Source of the DNA: Actinoalloteichus_B caeruleus
Lineage (GTDB): Bacteria; Actinomycetota; Actinomycetes; Mycobacteriales; Pseudonocardiaceae
DNA length: 64,000 bases
Assembly (NCBI RefSeq): GCF_000718005.1
Contig: NZ_JODV01000024.1
Direction: 5' to 3' (one strand)
Position numbers and translations under genes: made by a program. Positions 42,592 to 51,544 of the stretch are shown piece by piece. The notes beneath the pieces are model-generated. The model ran no database searches. It had not been told where the DNA came from and worked only from the letters and a program-made list of their open reading frames with translations. Positions within the stretch are counted from its first letter, which is position 1. Every line of letters begins with the position of its first letter.

Positions 42592-44364
42592 GTGAACCAG
42601 AAATTCCAGGTGGATCTTCGCGGAGTCGTCGATCTGCTCAGCCACCACCTGTACTCCAGCCCACGCGTCTACCTGCGGGAACTGTTGCAGAACGCCGTGG
42701 ACGCCGTGACGGCCCGCCGCGTCGGAAATCCCGACGCCCCCGCCGCCATCGGGATCGAACTCACCGACCGCGCTCTCACCATCAGTGACACCGGGGTGGG
42801 CCTGACCGAGTCGCAGGTCCACGAACTCCTCGCCACCATCGGTCGCAGCTCCAAGCGGGACGAACTCGGTTTCGCCCGCCACGAGTTCCTCGGCCAGTTC
42901 GGCATCGGGCTGCTCTCCGCGTTCCTCGTGGCCGATGAGGTCCGCGTCGTGACCCGTTCGGTGAGCGGTGGTGCGGCGGTGGAGTGGCTCGGCCGGTCCG
43001 ACGGGACGTACGCGATCGGCCCGGCGGAGCGGGACGAACCGGGCACCACCGTCTCCCTCCGCGCCCGACGCGGCGCGGAGCAGTGGTTCGAACCGGAGAC
43101 GGTGCGGGACCTCTGCCGGCTCTACGGTTCCCTGCTGCCCTTCCGGGTCACCGTCGCCGGTGAGGCCGTCAGCGGGGACGGGCCGCCGTGGCGGTCCGAC
43201 GACCGGACCCCGGGGGAACGGGACGCGGACCTGCTCGGCTACGCCCAGGACACCTTCGGTTTCACCCCGTTCGACGTCATCGACCTCGCGGTTCCGGAGG
43301 CGGGGCTGACCGGTGTCGCCTACGTGCTGCCCTTCCCCGCGAACCCGGCCGAACGCGCCGGGCACCGGGTCTACCTGAAGCGGATGCTGCTCACCGAGAG
43401 CGGCGACGGGCTGTTGCCCGACTGGGCGTTCTTCGCCCGTTGCGTCGTCGACGCGGAGGGCCTGCGGCCCACCGCGAGCCGGGAGGCCCTGTACGACGAC
43501 GGCCTGCTGGAGGCGACCCGCGAGGCGCTGGGGGCCCGGCTGCGTGGCTGGATGACGGGGCTGGCCAGGACCCAACCGGCGCGGCTGGCCAGGTTCCTGA
43601 AGATCCACCACCTGGGGGTGAAGGCGCTCGCGCTGCACGACGACGAGATGCTGCGCCTCGTCGAGCGGTGGATGCCGATGGAGACCAACGTCGGCCGGAT
43701 GACGCTGGCCGACTTCCGCGCGCGCCACGGCACGGTGCGGTACACGACGACGGCGGAGGACTTCCGCCAGTTGGCCGCCGTCGCGGCCGCCCAGGGCCTC
43801 GCCGTGGTCAACGGCGGCTACACCTACGACTCCGAGATCATCGACCGTCTCCCGGTCGTGGACGGGGACGCGGTGGTCGTGCGGCTCGACCCCACGGATC
43901 TGGTCACCCGCTTCGAACCGGTCGACCCGGCGGAGGAACTGGCCGCGCGGCCGTTCGTCACCGCCGCGCAGGGGGTGCTCGACGGGCTGGGCTGTGAACT
44001 CGTGCTGCGCTCCTTCGACCCGGTCAACCTGCCGGTGCTGTACCTGGTCGACCGGTCGGCGGCCTTCCAGTCCGAGTTGCGTTCCACCCGGCAGCAGGTG
44101 GACGAACTGTGGGCCGGGGTGCTGTCGGCCTTCGAGAAACCCAGGGAGGACCGCCCGCGCCTGGTGTTGAACCACCGCAACGACCTGGTGCGGCGGGTCT
44201 GCGCCTCGCGGGATCCCGAGGCGGTGCGGTTGGCCGTCGAGTCGCTGTACGGGCAGGCCCTCCTGCTCGGCTACCACCCGATCCGGCCGGCGGACGCCGC
44301 CCTTCTGAACCGCTCGTTTCTCGGCCTGCTGGAGCGGGCCATTCCTTCGGAGGACCAGCAGTGA
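42592..44364 (+). CDS. Hsp90 family chaperone (HtpG-like)
   Basis: A 590-residue Hsp90 protein, slightly shorter than HtpG (about 620-630). The GHKL ATPase domain shows Glu30 and Asn34 in LRELLQNAVDAV, Asp66 in SDTGVGL, the lid GQFGIG (101-106) and GTTVSL. The middle domain (residues 230-430) has the VYLKRMLLTESGDGLLPDWAFFARCVVDAEGLRPTASREALYDD segment that includes the conserved Arg region. The C-terminal dimerisation domain follows. It starts at GTG. Its stop overlaps the start of the next TPR gene (GTGA). This divergent actinobacterial type is not known in detail; a client-binding partner role for the TPR protein is inferred. Confidence 0.88.
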   Translation: MNQKFQVDLRGVVDLLSHHLYSSPRVYLRELLQNAVDAVTARRVGNPDAPAAIGIELTDRALTISDTGVGLTESQVHELLATIGRSSKRDELGFARHEFLGQFGIGLLSAFLVADEVRVVTRSVSGGAAVEWLGRSDGTYAIGPAERDEPGTTVSLRARRGAEQWFEPETVRDLCRLYGSLLPFRVTVAGEAVSGDGPPWRSDDRTPGERDADLLGYAQDTFGFTPFDVIDLAVPEAGLTGVAYVLPFPANPAERAGHRVYLKRMLLTESGDGLLPDWAFFARCVVDAEGLRPTASREALYDDGLLEATREALGARLRGWMTGLARTQPARLARFLKIHHLGVKALALHDDEMLRLVERWMPMETNVGRMTLADFRARHGTVRYTTTAEDFRQLAAVAAAQGLAVVNGGYTYDSEIIDRLPVVDGDAVVVRLDPTDLVTRFEPVDPAEELAARPFVTAAQGVLDGLGCELVLRSFDPVNLPVLYLVDRSAAFQSELRSTRQQVDELWAGVLSAFEKPREDRPRLVLNHRNDLVRRVCASRDPEAVRLAVESLYGQALLLGYHPIRPADAALLNRSFLGLLERAIPSEDQQ

Positions 44365-47156
44365 GCCACAGCGAGCAGGAGGTCGAGGAGATGCTGCGGG
44401 CGGCTTGGCGGCTGCCCTACGGTGCCTCCCAGGTGGCCGCCGCCGAGGAGGTGGTCCGGCGGTCGGACGCGGTGGGGCGTCCGGGGTTGCGGTACGCGTC
44501 CCGCATCCTGGCGGTGGCGGCGTACCAGTACGGCGGCGAACCGGCGAAGATGGTCGTGCCGTTCTCCTGGTGCCTGGCCGCCTACGACCGGGGTGAGTCG
44601 GATTCGCGGTTCGACCACCAGTTGTTCTGGTACTTCAAGGGCGTGATCGGGGCGTTGACCTCCTTCCCCGAGGTGTCGCTCGACCGGACCAGGGCGGTGT
44701 TGGCCGACATGGAGCGGCGCTACCGGCTCGCCGGTCACGGCGTGGGTCCGGTGCACCAGCGCCGCGCGAGGGTGCACCGGCACCTCGGTGACCTCGACGC
44801 CGCCGAGGAGGAGTACCGGTTGTGGTGCGCCAGCCCCCGGAGCGCGATGTCCGACTGCGCGGGCTGCGAACCGAGCGAGAAGGTGTACCACCTCGAGGAC
44901 ACCGGCCGGTACGAGGAGGCGGTGGCGCTGGCCGCGCCGGTCCTCGACGGTGAGCTGGCGTGCACCGAGCAGCCGCACGGCATCCTGACCGCGCTGCTCC
45001 GGCCCTACCTGCGGGTGGGGGCGCTCGACGACGCCGCCGACGCGCACCGCCGCGCCTACCGGGCCGTGCAGCACGACAGGAGCGAACTGGCCCTGGTGGC
45101 CGAGCACATCCGGTTCTGCGCGTTGAGCGGCAACGAGGTGCGCGGGCTGGAACTCGTGGAACGGCACCTCGGGTGGCTTGACGAGCCGCCGTCCCCGATG
45201 ACCGAGATGGAGTTCGCCGCCGCGGCCTCCCGCACCCTTGACCTGATCGTGGCCCGGGGGCACGGCGACGACCCCGTGCGTCGTCCCGGTTTCCGGGAGC
45301 GGGAGGCGACGACGGTGCCGGTGGCGCGGCTGCGGGACGAGCTGGCCGATCGGGCGCTGGCGGTGGCGGCGCGGTTCGACGAACGCAACGGCACCTCCCA
45401 CCAGAGCGAGTCCGTGCGCGGCCAGCTCGTCGAGGAACCGCTGGTCGACCACCTGCCGTTGTCCGGTCTGGTGCGGCGGGGCCGGTCCGGGCAGGCGCCG
45501 GCGACCGCGCCGACCGCGCCGGGTGAGCCGCCGACGGCCGAGGTACTGCCGGAGCGTCCGGAGGCGCTGGCCGAGCTCGCCGAGCGGGAGATGTGGTTCG
45601 AGAACGACGGGCGGGCGGCGTCCGCGTGGGAGCGGTTCGACGAGCTGTGCCCGCACCCGGAACCCGCGTTGCTGGCCCGGCGTCTGGTGGCGCACGGGTT
45701 CCGCCTCGCCGACGGTGACGTCGAACTGGCCCAGGAGACCTGGCGGCGGGCGATGACCCTGTTCGCGCGGGTGGGGGACCTGGTGCGGGAGAACGAGACG
45801 CGGACCCGGTTGGGCGTGCTTCTCTGCCAGGGTGGGCGGTCCGAGGAGGGGCTCGCCGAGATCAACCGGGGCCTGTTGGCGCTCGACGGTGACGGCCACC
45901 GGGGCGAGGCGCTGCGGGCCCGGTGCCGGCTGGCGGCGGCCTACCACCTCAGCGACCGGACCGACGATGCCGTGGAGTTGTTGGCGGAGGCGGTCGAGCG
46001 GGCGGAACGGTTCGGTGACCGCGTGGTGTTGGCCGGGGTGGTCGCGCAGCACGCGCGGTTCGCCAGCCAGGCCGGGCTGGACGCGCGCACCCGGCTGCTG
46101 CCGTTGTGGGAACGGGCGTTGGAGGAGTTGGAGGCGTTCCCGCCCTCCACGCTGTTGCGCCGCGTGCAGTTCGGGTTGGCCTCGCTGCGGGCGAACCTGG
46201 GGGAGTTGCCCGGCGCGTACGGCCTGTTCGCCGAGGCGGCCCGCACCGACGAGTCCGCGCTCCGGTTCGCCGCCCTGCACCGCAGGGCGCAGGTGGCGTT
46301 GAACCTGGGCCGGTCGCTGGAGGCCCAGGAGCAGTTGACCGACCTCGTCGTGGACCTGGAGGAGGACGGGCAGGCGGAGCGGGCGGCCTACGTGCGGCTC
46401 GACCTGGCCGACGCCTGCCTTCGCATCGAACTGCCCGACGAGGCGGCGGAGGCCACCGAGGAGGCGCTGCCGGCGCTGGAGCGGCTCGGTGACGTCGACG
46501 AGCTGTACCGGGGGCGGTTCCTGCTCGCGCAGTCCTACCGGGCGTTGGGGCATGTCGAGCAGGCGCTCGCCCTCTTCGACGAGCTCGTGGAGTACTGCGA
46601 GCGGGAGGAGAACCCGGCCGGGGTGGCGCAGATGCACGGCCACGTCGCCGACGTGTTGGACGAGCAGGACCGCGACGCCGAGGCGGCGGAGCGTTACCTG
46701 CGGGCCGCCGAGGCCTGTCGGCGGGCCGAGCGGCGGGTGGAGGAGTTGGAGAACCGGCGGAAGGCCGCGTTGTCCTGGCACTGGGCGGGGGAGGGTGAGC
46801 GGGCGTGGGAGGTGCTGTCCGGTGCGGACGAGCTGGCCGCGGAGCTGCCCGCCGGTGATCCCGCCGTGGGCTGGCAGCGGGCGCGCCTGTCCTACGACGC
46901 CGCCCGGATCCTCGCCGCCCTGGGACGGCTGGACGACGGATTGCCCAGGGCGTCGGCGGCCGCGGCGGGTTTTCGGGCCTTGGACGGGCGGGTGGAGGCG
47001 GCGATCGCCGACGTGCTGCGGGGGCGGATGTTGATCGACCTGGACCGGCGGGACGAGGCCGAAGTGGTGTTGACCCACGCGTTGGACGAGCTTCCGGAGG
47101 GCGCCGACAACTACCGGGAGCGGGTGGCGGAGCTGTTGGCGGAGTTGCGGGGTTGA
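44361..47156 (+). CDS. Large TPR-repeat protein coupled to Hsp90
   Basis: A 931-residue helical protein, cytoplasmic. A first third contains FDHQLFWYFKGVIGAL and a Cys cluster (WCASPRSAMSDCAGCEPSEK). The middle and C-terminal parts are TPR-type helix pairs (ERFDELCPHPEPALLARRLV, AEINRGLLALDGDGHRGEAL, VEQALALFDELVEYCEREENPAG, EAAERYLRAAEAC) covering about residues 420-930. It overlaps the hsp90 stop by four bases, so the two are translationally coupled. In eukaryotes TPR proteins are Hsp90 co-chaperones; whether this one docks to the chaperone is inference, since it lacks a recognisable MEEVD-type ligand on the Hsp90 side (that ends ...PSEDQQ). Confidence 0.82.
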   Translation: MSHSEQEVEEMLRAAWRLPYGASQVAAAEEVVRRSDAVGRPGLRYASRILAVAAYQYGGEPAKMVVPFSWCLAAYDRGESDSRFDHQLFWYFKGVIGALTSFPEVSLDRTRAVLADMERRYRLAGHGVGPVHQRRARVHRHLGDLDAAEEEYRLWCASPRSAMSDCAGCEPSEKVYHLEDTGRYEEAVALAAPVLDGELACTEQPHGILTALLRPYLRVGALDDAADAHRRAYRAVQHDRSELALVAEHIRFCALSGNEVRGLELVERHLGWLDEPPSPMTEMEFAAAASRTLDLIVARGHGDDPVRRPGFREREATTVPVARLRDELADRALAVAARFDERNGTSHQSESVRGQLVEEPLVDHLPLSGLVRRGRSGQAPATAPTAPGEPPTAEVLPERPEALAELAEREMWFENDGRAASAWERFDELCPHPEPALLARRLVAHGFRLADGDVELAQETWRRAMTLFARVGDLVRENETRTRLGVLLCQGGRSEEGLAEINRGLLALDGDGHRGEALRARCRLAAAYHLSDRTDDAVELLAEAVERAERFGDRVVLAGVVAQHARFASQAGLDARTRLLPLWERALEELEAFPPSTLLRRVQFGLASLRANLGELPGAYGLFAEAARTDESALRFAALHRRAQVALNLGRSLEAQEQLTDLVVDLEEDGQAERAAYVRLDLADACLRIELPDEAAEATEEALPALERLGDVDELYRGRFLLAQSYRALGHVEQALALFDELVEYCEREENPAGVAQMHGHVADVLDEQDRDAEAAERYLRAAEACRRAERRVEELENRRKAALSWHWAGEGERAWEVLSGADELAAELPAGDPAVGWQRARLSYDAARILAALGRLDDGLPRASAAAAGFRALDGRVEAAIADVLRGRMLIDLDRRDEAEVVLTHALDELPEGADNYRERVAELLAELRG

Positions 47157-47173
47157 CGTCCACGCCGTCGGTG

Positions 47174-47208
47174 CGGGGGCTCCGGGTGTCGCGGTCCCGG
47201 AGCCCCCG
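47174..47208. terminator. Bidirectional terminator after the TPR gene
   Basis: Perfect 13-base arms CGGGGGCTCCGGG (47174-47186) and its complement (47196-47208) with a 9-base loop. It lies between the converging TPR and TetR genes, 18 and 4 bases from their stops. Confidence 0.8.
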
Positions 47209-47211
47209 GCG

Positions 47212-47844
47212 TCAGCGTCGGGTCAGGGCCTGGCGGACGTAGGCGGTGACGGCGATCTTGGCCTGTTCCAGGATGGCGGGGTCGCCGTCCGGGTTCTCCT
47301 GGAAGGCCAGTCGCAGCAGGTGGTCGCCGATCTCGACGCCGACGCGGCAGGCGAGCGCGACGAGTTCGGGTCGGTGGGCGGCCTCGGGTTGTTCGGCCAG
47401 GACGGTCCGGAGCCGTTCGGCGACCCGGCTGCTGTTGTCGCGGTCCTTGGCGGCGAGCCGGCCGTCGAGGTGGCCGCCCAGCCAGAGCACCCGGTACCCG
47501 GGTTCGGTGCGGTAGAGGCTGGCGTAGCCGTCGACCAGTTCGGACACCACCTGGTCGAGGCCCACCGTGTGGTGTTCGACGGCCGAGGAGATGTCGTCGG
47601 TGATGTCGAGGAACCGGTCGAGGTAGCCCGCGACGAGGGCGTCGACGATGCTGTCCCGGTCGCGGAAGAGGTGGTAGAGGGAGCTCACCGGTATTCCGGC
47701 GACGGCGGCCACCCTGCTGGTGGTGACGGCCGCGTAGCCCTCACCGACCAGCAGTTCCTCCGCCGCGGCGAGGATGCGGCGTGCTCGTTCCTGGGTGCGC
47801 GCCTGCGCTGGTCGACGTCGGTAGCCGGGGATCGCTGTGCTCAC
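47212..47844 (-). CDS. TetR family regulator of the SDR/FMO unit
   Basis: A 210-residue repressor. Residues 14-65 form the helix-turn-helix (ARTQERARRILAAAEELLVGEGYAAVTTSRVAAVAGIPVSSLYHLF). The C-terminal domain is a TetR_C-type helical bundle (DQVVSELVDGYASLYRTEPGYRVLWLG). It starts at GTG 47844. The upstream SDR frame overlaps it by about 104 bases on the same strand. The SDR and it are probably cotranscribed from the palindrome region at 48852, giving autoregulation. Confidence 0.87.
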   Translation of the reverse strand: MSTAIPGYRRRPAQARTQERARRILAAAEELLVGEGYAAVTTSRVAAVAGIPVSSLYHLFRDRDSIVDALVAGYLDRFLDITDDISSAVEHHTVGLDQVVSELVDGYASLYRTEPGYRVLWLGGHLDGRLAAKDRDNSSRVAERLRTVLAEQPEAAHRPELVALACRVGVEIGDHLLRLAFQENPDGDPAILEQAKIAVTAYVRQALTRR

Positions 47845-48802
47845 GTGCTGCCCTCGCCTTTCCGTCCTGCCGGTCCGGGGTCGGGCCCGGGTTCCGCGGA
47901 TCGCCTCCTCCTGGCCGGCTCGCCCCGGTGATGATCCGGTCCATGATCGCGTTCGCCACTCCCGGCGCGGCGCCGGCCACCCACCGCAGCCCCCTGGTGC
48001 GCCAGTCCGGGATGATGACCGGATGTCCTCGTTGGGTGCCGGCGAGGATGGCTTCGGCGACCCGGCTCGCGCTCAGGGGGCGGATCGTTCCGGAGAGGGC
48101 GCGCAGCTCGGGGGGTTTGAGCGGGGTTTCCTGGGCGAGCATCGGGGTGTCGACGTCGGGTGGGTAGACGGCGCTGACGCGGACGCCGGCCGGGCGGAGC
48201 TCCTGGCGCAGCACCTCGGTGAGCCCCCGCACGGCGAACTTGCTGGGCGAGTACGCGCCGTAGCCGAACACCCCGAGGATCCCCGCGACGGACACGACGC
48301 AGGTCAGGGTGCCGTGCCCGGCGGCGGTCATGGCGGGTACCACGGCGCGCACGGAGTGGAGGGTGCCGAAGTAGTTGACCTCCATGATGGAGCGGAACGT
48401 GTCGTCGGACAAGCGGTGGAAGTAGCCGGGTTCGGTGATCCCGGCGCAGGTGAACAGGGAGTGGCACGGGCCGTGTTGCTCGGCGAGGCCGGCGAGCGTG
48501 TCGCGGGTGGCGCCGAGGTCGGTGACGTCCAGGGCGCGGGTCACCAGGCGCGGGGTGGTGGTGGCGCGGCGGGTGAGCCGGTCGAGGTGTTCGTCGTCCA
48601 GGGCGACGGCGCTGACCCGGGCTCCGAGGTGGAGGAGCCGGTCCACCAGGGCCAGTCCGATCCCGCTCGACCCCCCGGTCACCACGGCGTGGCGTCCCGC
48701 CCAGAAATCAGGGGAGGGGTGCCGGCGCGGCGGCCAGTGGCGCGCCGTGGTCGCGGGCACCGGGTGGGGGTGGCGGGATGGTTTCTCCGGTGTCACCGGC
48801 AT
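47741..48802 (-). CDS. Short-chain dehydrogenase/reductase with long C-terminal tail
   Basis: A 353-residue SDR. The cofactor motif is VTGGSSGIG, then DVTDLGATRDTL and FTCAGI, and the catalytic triad is in VSVAGILGVFGYGAYSPSKFAV (Ser, Tyr, Lys). The C-terminal ~65 residues (from about GGGDPRNPG) are a Pro/Arg/Gly-rich tail that reads over the start of the TetR gene; a family-typical protein would end near residue 290. A late frameshift may have extended it. The ATG has GGAGGT seven bases upstream. It is divergent from the FMO gene and may reduce or oxidise that enzyme's substrate. Confidence 0.82.
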   Translation of the reverse strand: MPVTPEKPSRHPHPVPATTARHWPPRRHPSPDFWAGRHAVVTGGSSGIGLALVDRLLHLGARVSAVALDDEHLDRLTRRATTTPRLVTRALDVTDLGATRDTLAGLAEQHGPCHSLFTCAGITEPGYFHRLSDDTFRSIMEVNYFGTLHSVRAVVPAMTAAGHGTLTCVVSVAGILGVFGYGAYSPSKFAVRGLTEVLRQELRPAGVRVSAVYPPDVDTPMLAQETPLKPPELRALSGTIRPLSASRVAEAILAGTQRGHPVIIPDWRTRGLRWVAGAAPGVANAIMDRIITGASRPGGGDPRNPGPTPDRQDGKARAAREHSDPRLPTSTSAGAHPGTSTPHPRRGGGTAGR

Positions 48803-48851
48803 GGCACGGACCTCCGGGAGGGACTTGACCGCGTGCTGATCTTGGGAGTAT

Positions 48852-48872
48852 AACTCGAATTCAATTCGAGTT
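48852..48872. promoter_or_regulatory. 21-base perfect palindrome between SDR and FMO genes
   Basis: Arms AACTCGAATT and AATTCGAGTT around a central C. It lies 50 bases from the SDR ATG and 24 bases from the FMO ATG. AT-rich within a GC-rich genome, it very probably is the operator for the TetR regulator encoded at the end of the SDR transcript. Confidence 0.8.
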
Positions 48873-48895
48873 CCGCTTTCTTCTCGGGGTTGGTG

Positions 48896-50263
48896 ATGAC
48901 CACCAGGAAACGTCCGTCGGGTTCCGGTGGTCCCGCGTCGACATCGGACCGGTATCTCGTCATCGGCGCCGGACCCGCCGGTCTGGCGCTCGCCGCCGCG
49001 TTCCGGCGTCGGTCCATTTCCTTCGACCTCGTCGACCGACATCACGCGATCGGCGGATTGTGGGATCGGGAGAATCCGGGGACGCCGCTCTACGATTCCG
49101 CGCATTTCATCAGCTCCCGCACGATGTCCGCCTTCGCGGGATTCCCGATGCCGGCGCGCTACCCGGACTACCCGGGCCACCGCCTGATCCTGGACTACCT
49201 GCGGGAGTTCGCGGCGCACCACGACGTCCACGAGCACTTCACCGGCGGGCGGGCGGTGACCTCCGCCCGGCCGGAGCCGTCGGGCGGCTGGGCGGTGAGC
49301 TTCTCCGACGGGCGCTCCCACCGGTACGCGGGCCTGGCGGTCGCCACCGGGCGGCAGTGGACGCCCCGGAGGCCCGAGTGGCCCGGTGCCTTCGACGGTG
49401 AGCTGATCCACGCCAGGGACTACGACGGGCCCGGACGGCTGCGGGGGCGTCGGGTGCTGGTCGTCGGGGGCGGGAACTCGGGGGTGGACATCGCCTGCGA
49501 CGCGGCGACGGCGGCGGTCGAGACCCGGTTGAGCCTGCGGCGCGGCTACCACGTCATCCCGAAGTACGTGCTGGGCCGGCCGGCCGACGTCTTCGCCGCC
49601 CAGAGCCCGCCGCTGCCGGCGTGGCTGCGGCAGGCGGTGATGCGGCGCCTGCTCCGGCTGCTCGCCGGCAGGCCAGAGGACTACGGCCTCCCCGCGCCCG
49701 ACCACCGCATCTTCGAGAGCCACCCCATCCTCAACGACCGCATCCTGCACCACCTCGGCCACGGCGACGTCACGGCGGTTCCCGACGTGGTCGCCTTGGA
49801 GGGGCCCGAGATCCGCTTCACCGACGACAGCACCTGGCGTCCCGACCTGGTCATCCAGGCCACCGGCTACCGGGTGGACTTCCCGTTCCTGCCGCCGGGG
49901 CTCGTGGGGGCTGGGGCCGGGACACCCGACCTCTACCTCCACGTGCTGGACCGGCGGCGCCCCGACCTGTTCTTCCTCGGTCTCTTCGAGACGGACGCCG
50001 GCGCGTTCCCGTTGTTGAGCCGGCAGGCGGACCTGGTGGCCAGCGCGGTGCTGACCCACCGGGTCGGTGGACCGGCCGCCCGGCTGCTCGCGGTCCGCAA
50101 GCAGCTGCGGCCCAACCTCAGCGGCGGTGTCCGCCACCTCGCCAGCCCCCGGCACCGCGCCTACGCCGACCAGCGGGTCTACCGGCGGGAGCTGGAGCGC
50201 GCCCACCGGGAGCTGGAGGCGTTGCGGGCTGGTGGTGATCCGTCCCGGTGGCGTGACCACTGA
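48896..50263 (+). CDS. Flavin-containing monooxygenase (Baeyer-Villiger-like)
   Basis: A 455-residue FAD/NAD(P)-binding enzyme. The FAD motif is YLVIGAGPAGLALAAAF, the NADPH motif is RVLVVGGGNSGVDIA, and a flavin monooxygenase fingerprint is in FPDY...DFPFLPPGL-type segments (YPDYPGHRLILDYL, LVIQATGYRVDFPF). It uses NADPH and oxygen to add an oxygen to ketones, amines or sulfides. Two starts upstream of 48896 are possible. With the divergent SDR and TetR it forms a small regulated oxidation module, comparable in design to the MymA-type operon of mycobacteria, though this is analogy. Confidence 0.87.
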   Translation: MTTRKRPSGSGGPASTSDRYLVIGAGPAGLALAAAFRRRSISFDLVDRHHAIGGLWDRENPGTPLYDSAHFISSRTMSAFAGFPMPARYPDYPGHRLILDYLREFAAHHDVHEHFTGGRAVTSARPEPSGGWAVSFSDGRSHRYAGLAVATGRQWTPRRPEWPGAFDGELIHARDYDGPGRLRGRRVLVVGGGNSGVDIACDAATAAVETRLSLRRGYHVIPKYVLGRPADVFAAQSPPLPAWLRQAVMRRLLRLLAGRPEDYGLPAPDHRIFESHPILNDRILHHLGHGDVTAVPDVVALEGPEIRFTDDSTWRPDLVIQATGYRVDFPFLPPGLVGAGAGTPDLYLHVLDRRRPDLFFLGLFETDAGAFPLLSRQADLVASAVLTHRVGGPAARLLAVRKQLRPNLSGGVRHLASPRHRAYADQRVYRRELERAHRELEALRAGGDPSRWRDH

Positions 50264-50274
50264 CCACCACGCGA

Positions 50275-50309
50275 ACGGGCTCGACCGGGTGCCGCGCCCG
50301 GGAGCCCGT
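50275..50309 (+). terminator. Terminator after the FMO gene
   Basis: Outer arms ACGGGCTC (50275-50282) and GAGCCCGT (50302-50309) enclose inner arms CCGGG and CCCGG with a 2-base bulge. It starts 12 bases after the FMO stop. Confidence 0.65.
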
Positions 50310-50854
50310 CTCCGACCGGCGGGGCGGCCCGCGGGTCGGCGCAGACCCTGTTGCGGGAGGTGAGACGGTCCGGTTCGACCGCGCGCGGTGGTCGGACCGG
50401 GCCACCCCCTCCCGGTCCGGAGCCCCGGCCGGCGCGCACCACCTCGTGGCCGCGAACCGAGGGGCGACGAGGCCCGGAGGCCGAGCCGGGTCTCGGCCCG
50501 CCGGAGCACGACGACCGCCGGCGGGAGACGCGTCGAAAAGATCACCACGAAAATTTCGGATCTCGGCCCGCTGGTTTTTCCCGGGGTTCGGCCGCGTCCT
50601 CCCGCGGAATTCGTCGAGGGGAACGAGGAAAAGGAGCGGCCCACGCTGAGGTGCCTCGCCAGGAGTGGACCGGTGTTCCGATGATCGGCGGCGGGAGAAC
50701 GCGGGGGCCCGCCGTTCGGCGGAAGCGCGGACGCTAATCTACCGCCTCACCGAGTTCGCCGTCCGGGAGAACGGGTGCCGTTCCCGGTTCCCCGAATTTC
50801 GTCACCGGCGCGCGAACCGGTTCCGGGACTGGCGGGGCAACCACGGGGGATTCC
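50310..50854. other. Gene-free stretch upstream of cas6
   Basis: About 545 bases with no supported gene, no CRISPR repeat and no other cas gene. CGAAAATTTCG (50548-50558) is an 11-base palindrome of unclear meaning. An AT-richer patch around 50540-50600 may contain the cas6 promoter, but it is far (about 260 bases) from the start. Confidence 0.4.
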
Positions 50855-51544
50855 ATGCGGATTCGGGTGGACGTCGACACCAAGGCGGAGACCATGCACT
50901 GGGCGGACGTCTTCGGCCCGGCGCGCGCTGTCGCCTACACGTTGTTGCGCAGCCAGAACGGGGAACTCGCGCGCAGCCTGCACGACGAGGGGTGGCGCGG
51001 GGATCCGATGCGCCCCTTCGGGCTGACCTGCCCCCAGTTCCGGGGCGCCCCTCGGCGGCGTGGCGTCTACACCACCTCGGACCGGGGTGCGGTCTGGTTC
51101 GGCTCTCCCATGCCCGAGATCGCGGGTCCGATGGCCGCCGCGCTCCACCGGCACGACAGCCTGCGCTGGGGCAGGACGGTGCTGCGGGTCCGGGAGGTGC
51201 GCGTGGAGACCGCCGAACCGACGGCCGGGGGCGAGGTGGAGCTGACCACGGCCACCCCGGTCCTCGTGAAGTACGACAACCAGTTCATCGAGCCCACCCA
51301 CCCGGCGTTCCTCGGCCGGCTGGCGCACAACCTGCGGCACAAGGCCGACGTGCTGGGCCTGCCCGCGCCGCAGGACCTGGTCCTCGTCGATTCCGGTCCG
51401 CGCCGGCGGTTCCTGGTGCAGGGCGCGCCCAGGATCGGGGCCGTCATCCGGGTCCGGCTCAGCGCGGACCCACGTTTCGTCGAGGCGATCCGGTCCTGGG
51501 GGTTGGGCCTGGGCAACAACCAGGGGTTCGGCTGGATCCGCTGA
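50855..51544 (+). CDS. cas6: CRISPR-associated endoribonuclease Cas6
   Basis: A 229-residue RAMP protein. The N-terminal ferredoxin fold begins MRIRVDVDTKAE and contains His43 in SLHDEGW, the position of the catalytic His in several Cas6 proteins, followed by the FGLTCPQF strand. The second fold has ATPVLVKYDNQFIEPTHPAFLGRLAHNLRHKADVLG. The C-terminal Gly-rich RNA-binding loop, GLGLGNNQGFGWIR at residues 216-229, is the Cas6 hallmark. Cas6 cuts the pre-crRNA at the repeat hairpin. No other cas gene is in the window, so it is an orphan, about 9 kb from the array at 40711. The array's stable hairpin repeat is a plausible substrate. Confidence 0.88.
   Translation: MRIRVDVDTKAETMHWADVFGPARAVAYTLLRSQNGELARSLHDEGWRGDPMRPFGLTCPQFRGAPRRRGVYTTSDRGAVWFGSPMPEIAGPMAAALHRHDSLRWGRTVLRVREVRVETAEPTAGGEVELTTATPVLVKYDNQFIEPTHPAFLGRLAHNLRHKADVLGLPAPQDLVLVDSGPRRRFLVQGAPRIGAVIRVRLSADPRFVEAIRSWGLGLGNNQGFGWIR

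Noticed and set aside
42592..47156. Hsp90-TPR pair as a new anti-phage system
   Set aside because: Only neighbourhood with the array supports it; such operons may serve ordinary protein quality control. Reported as an observation, not a claim.
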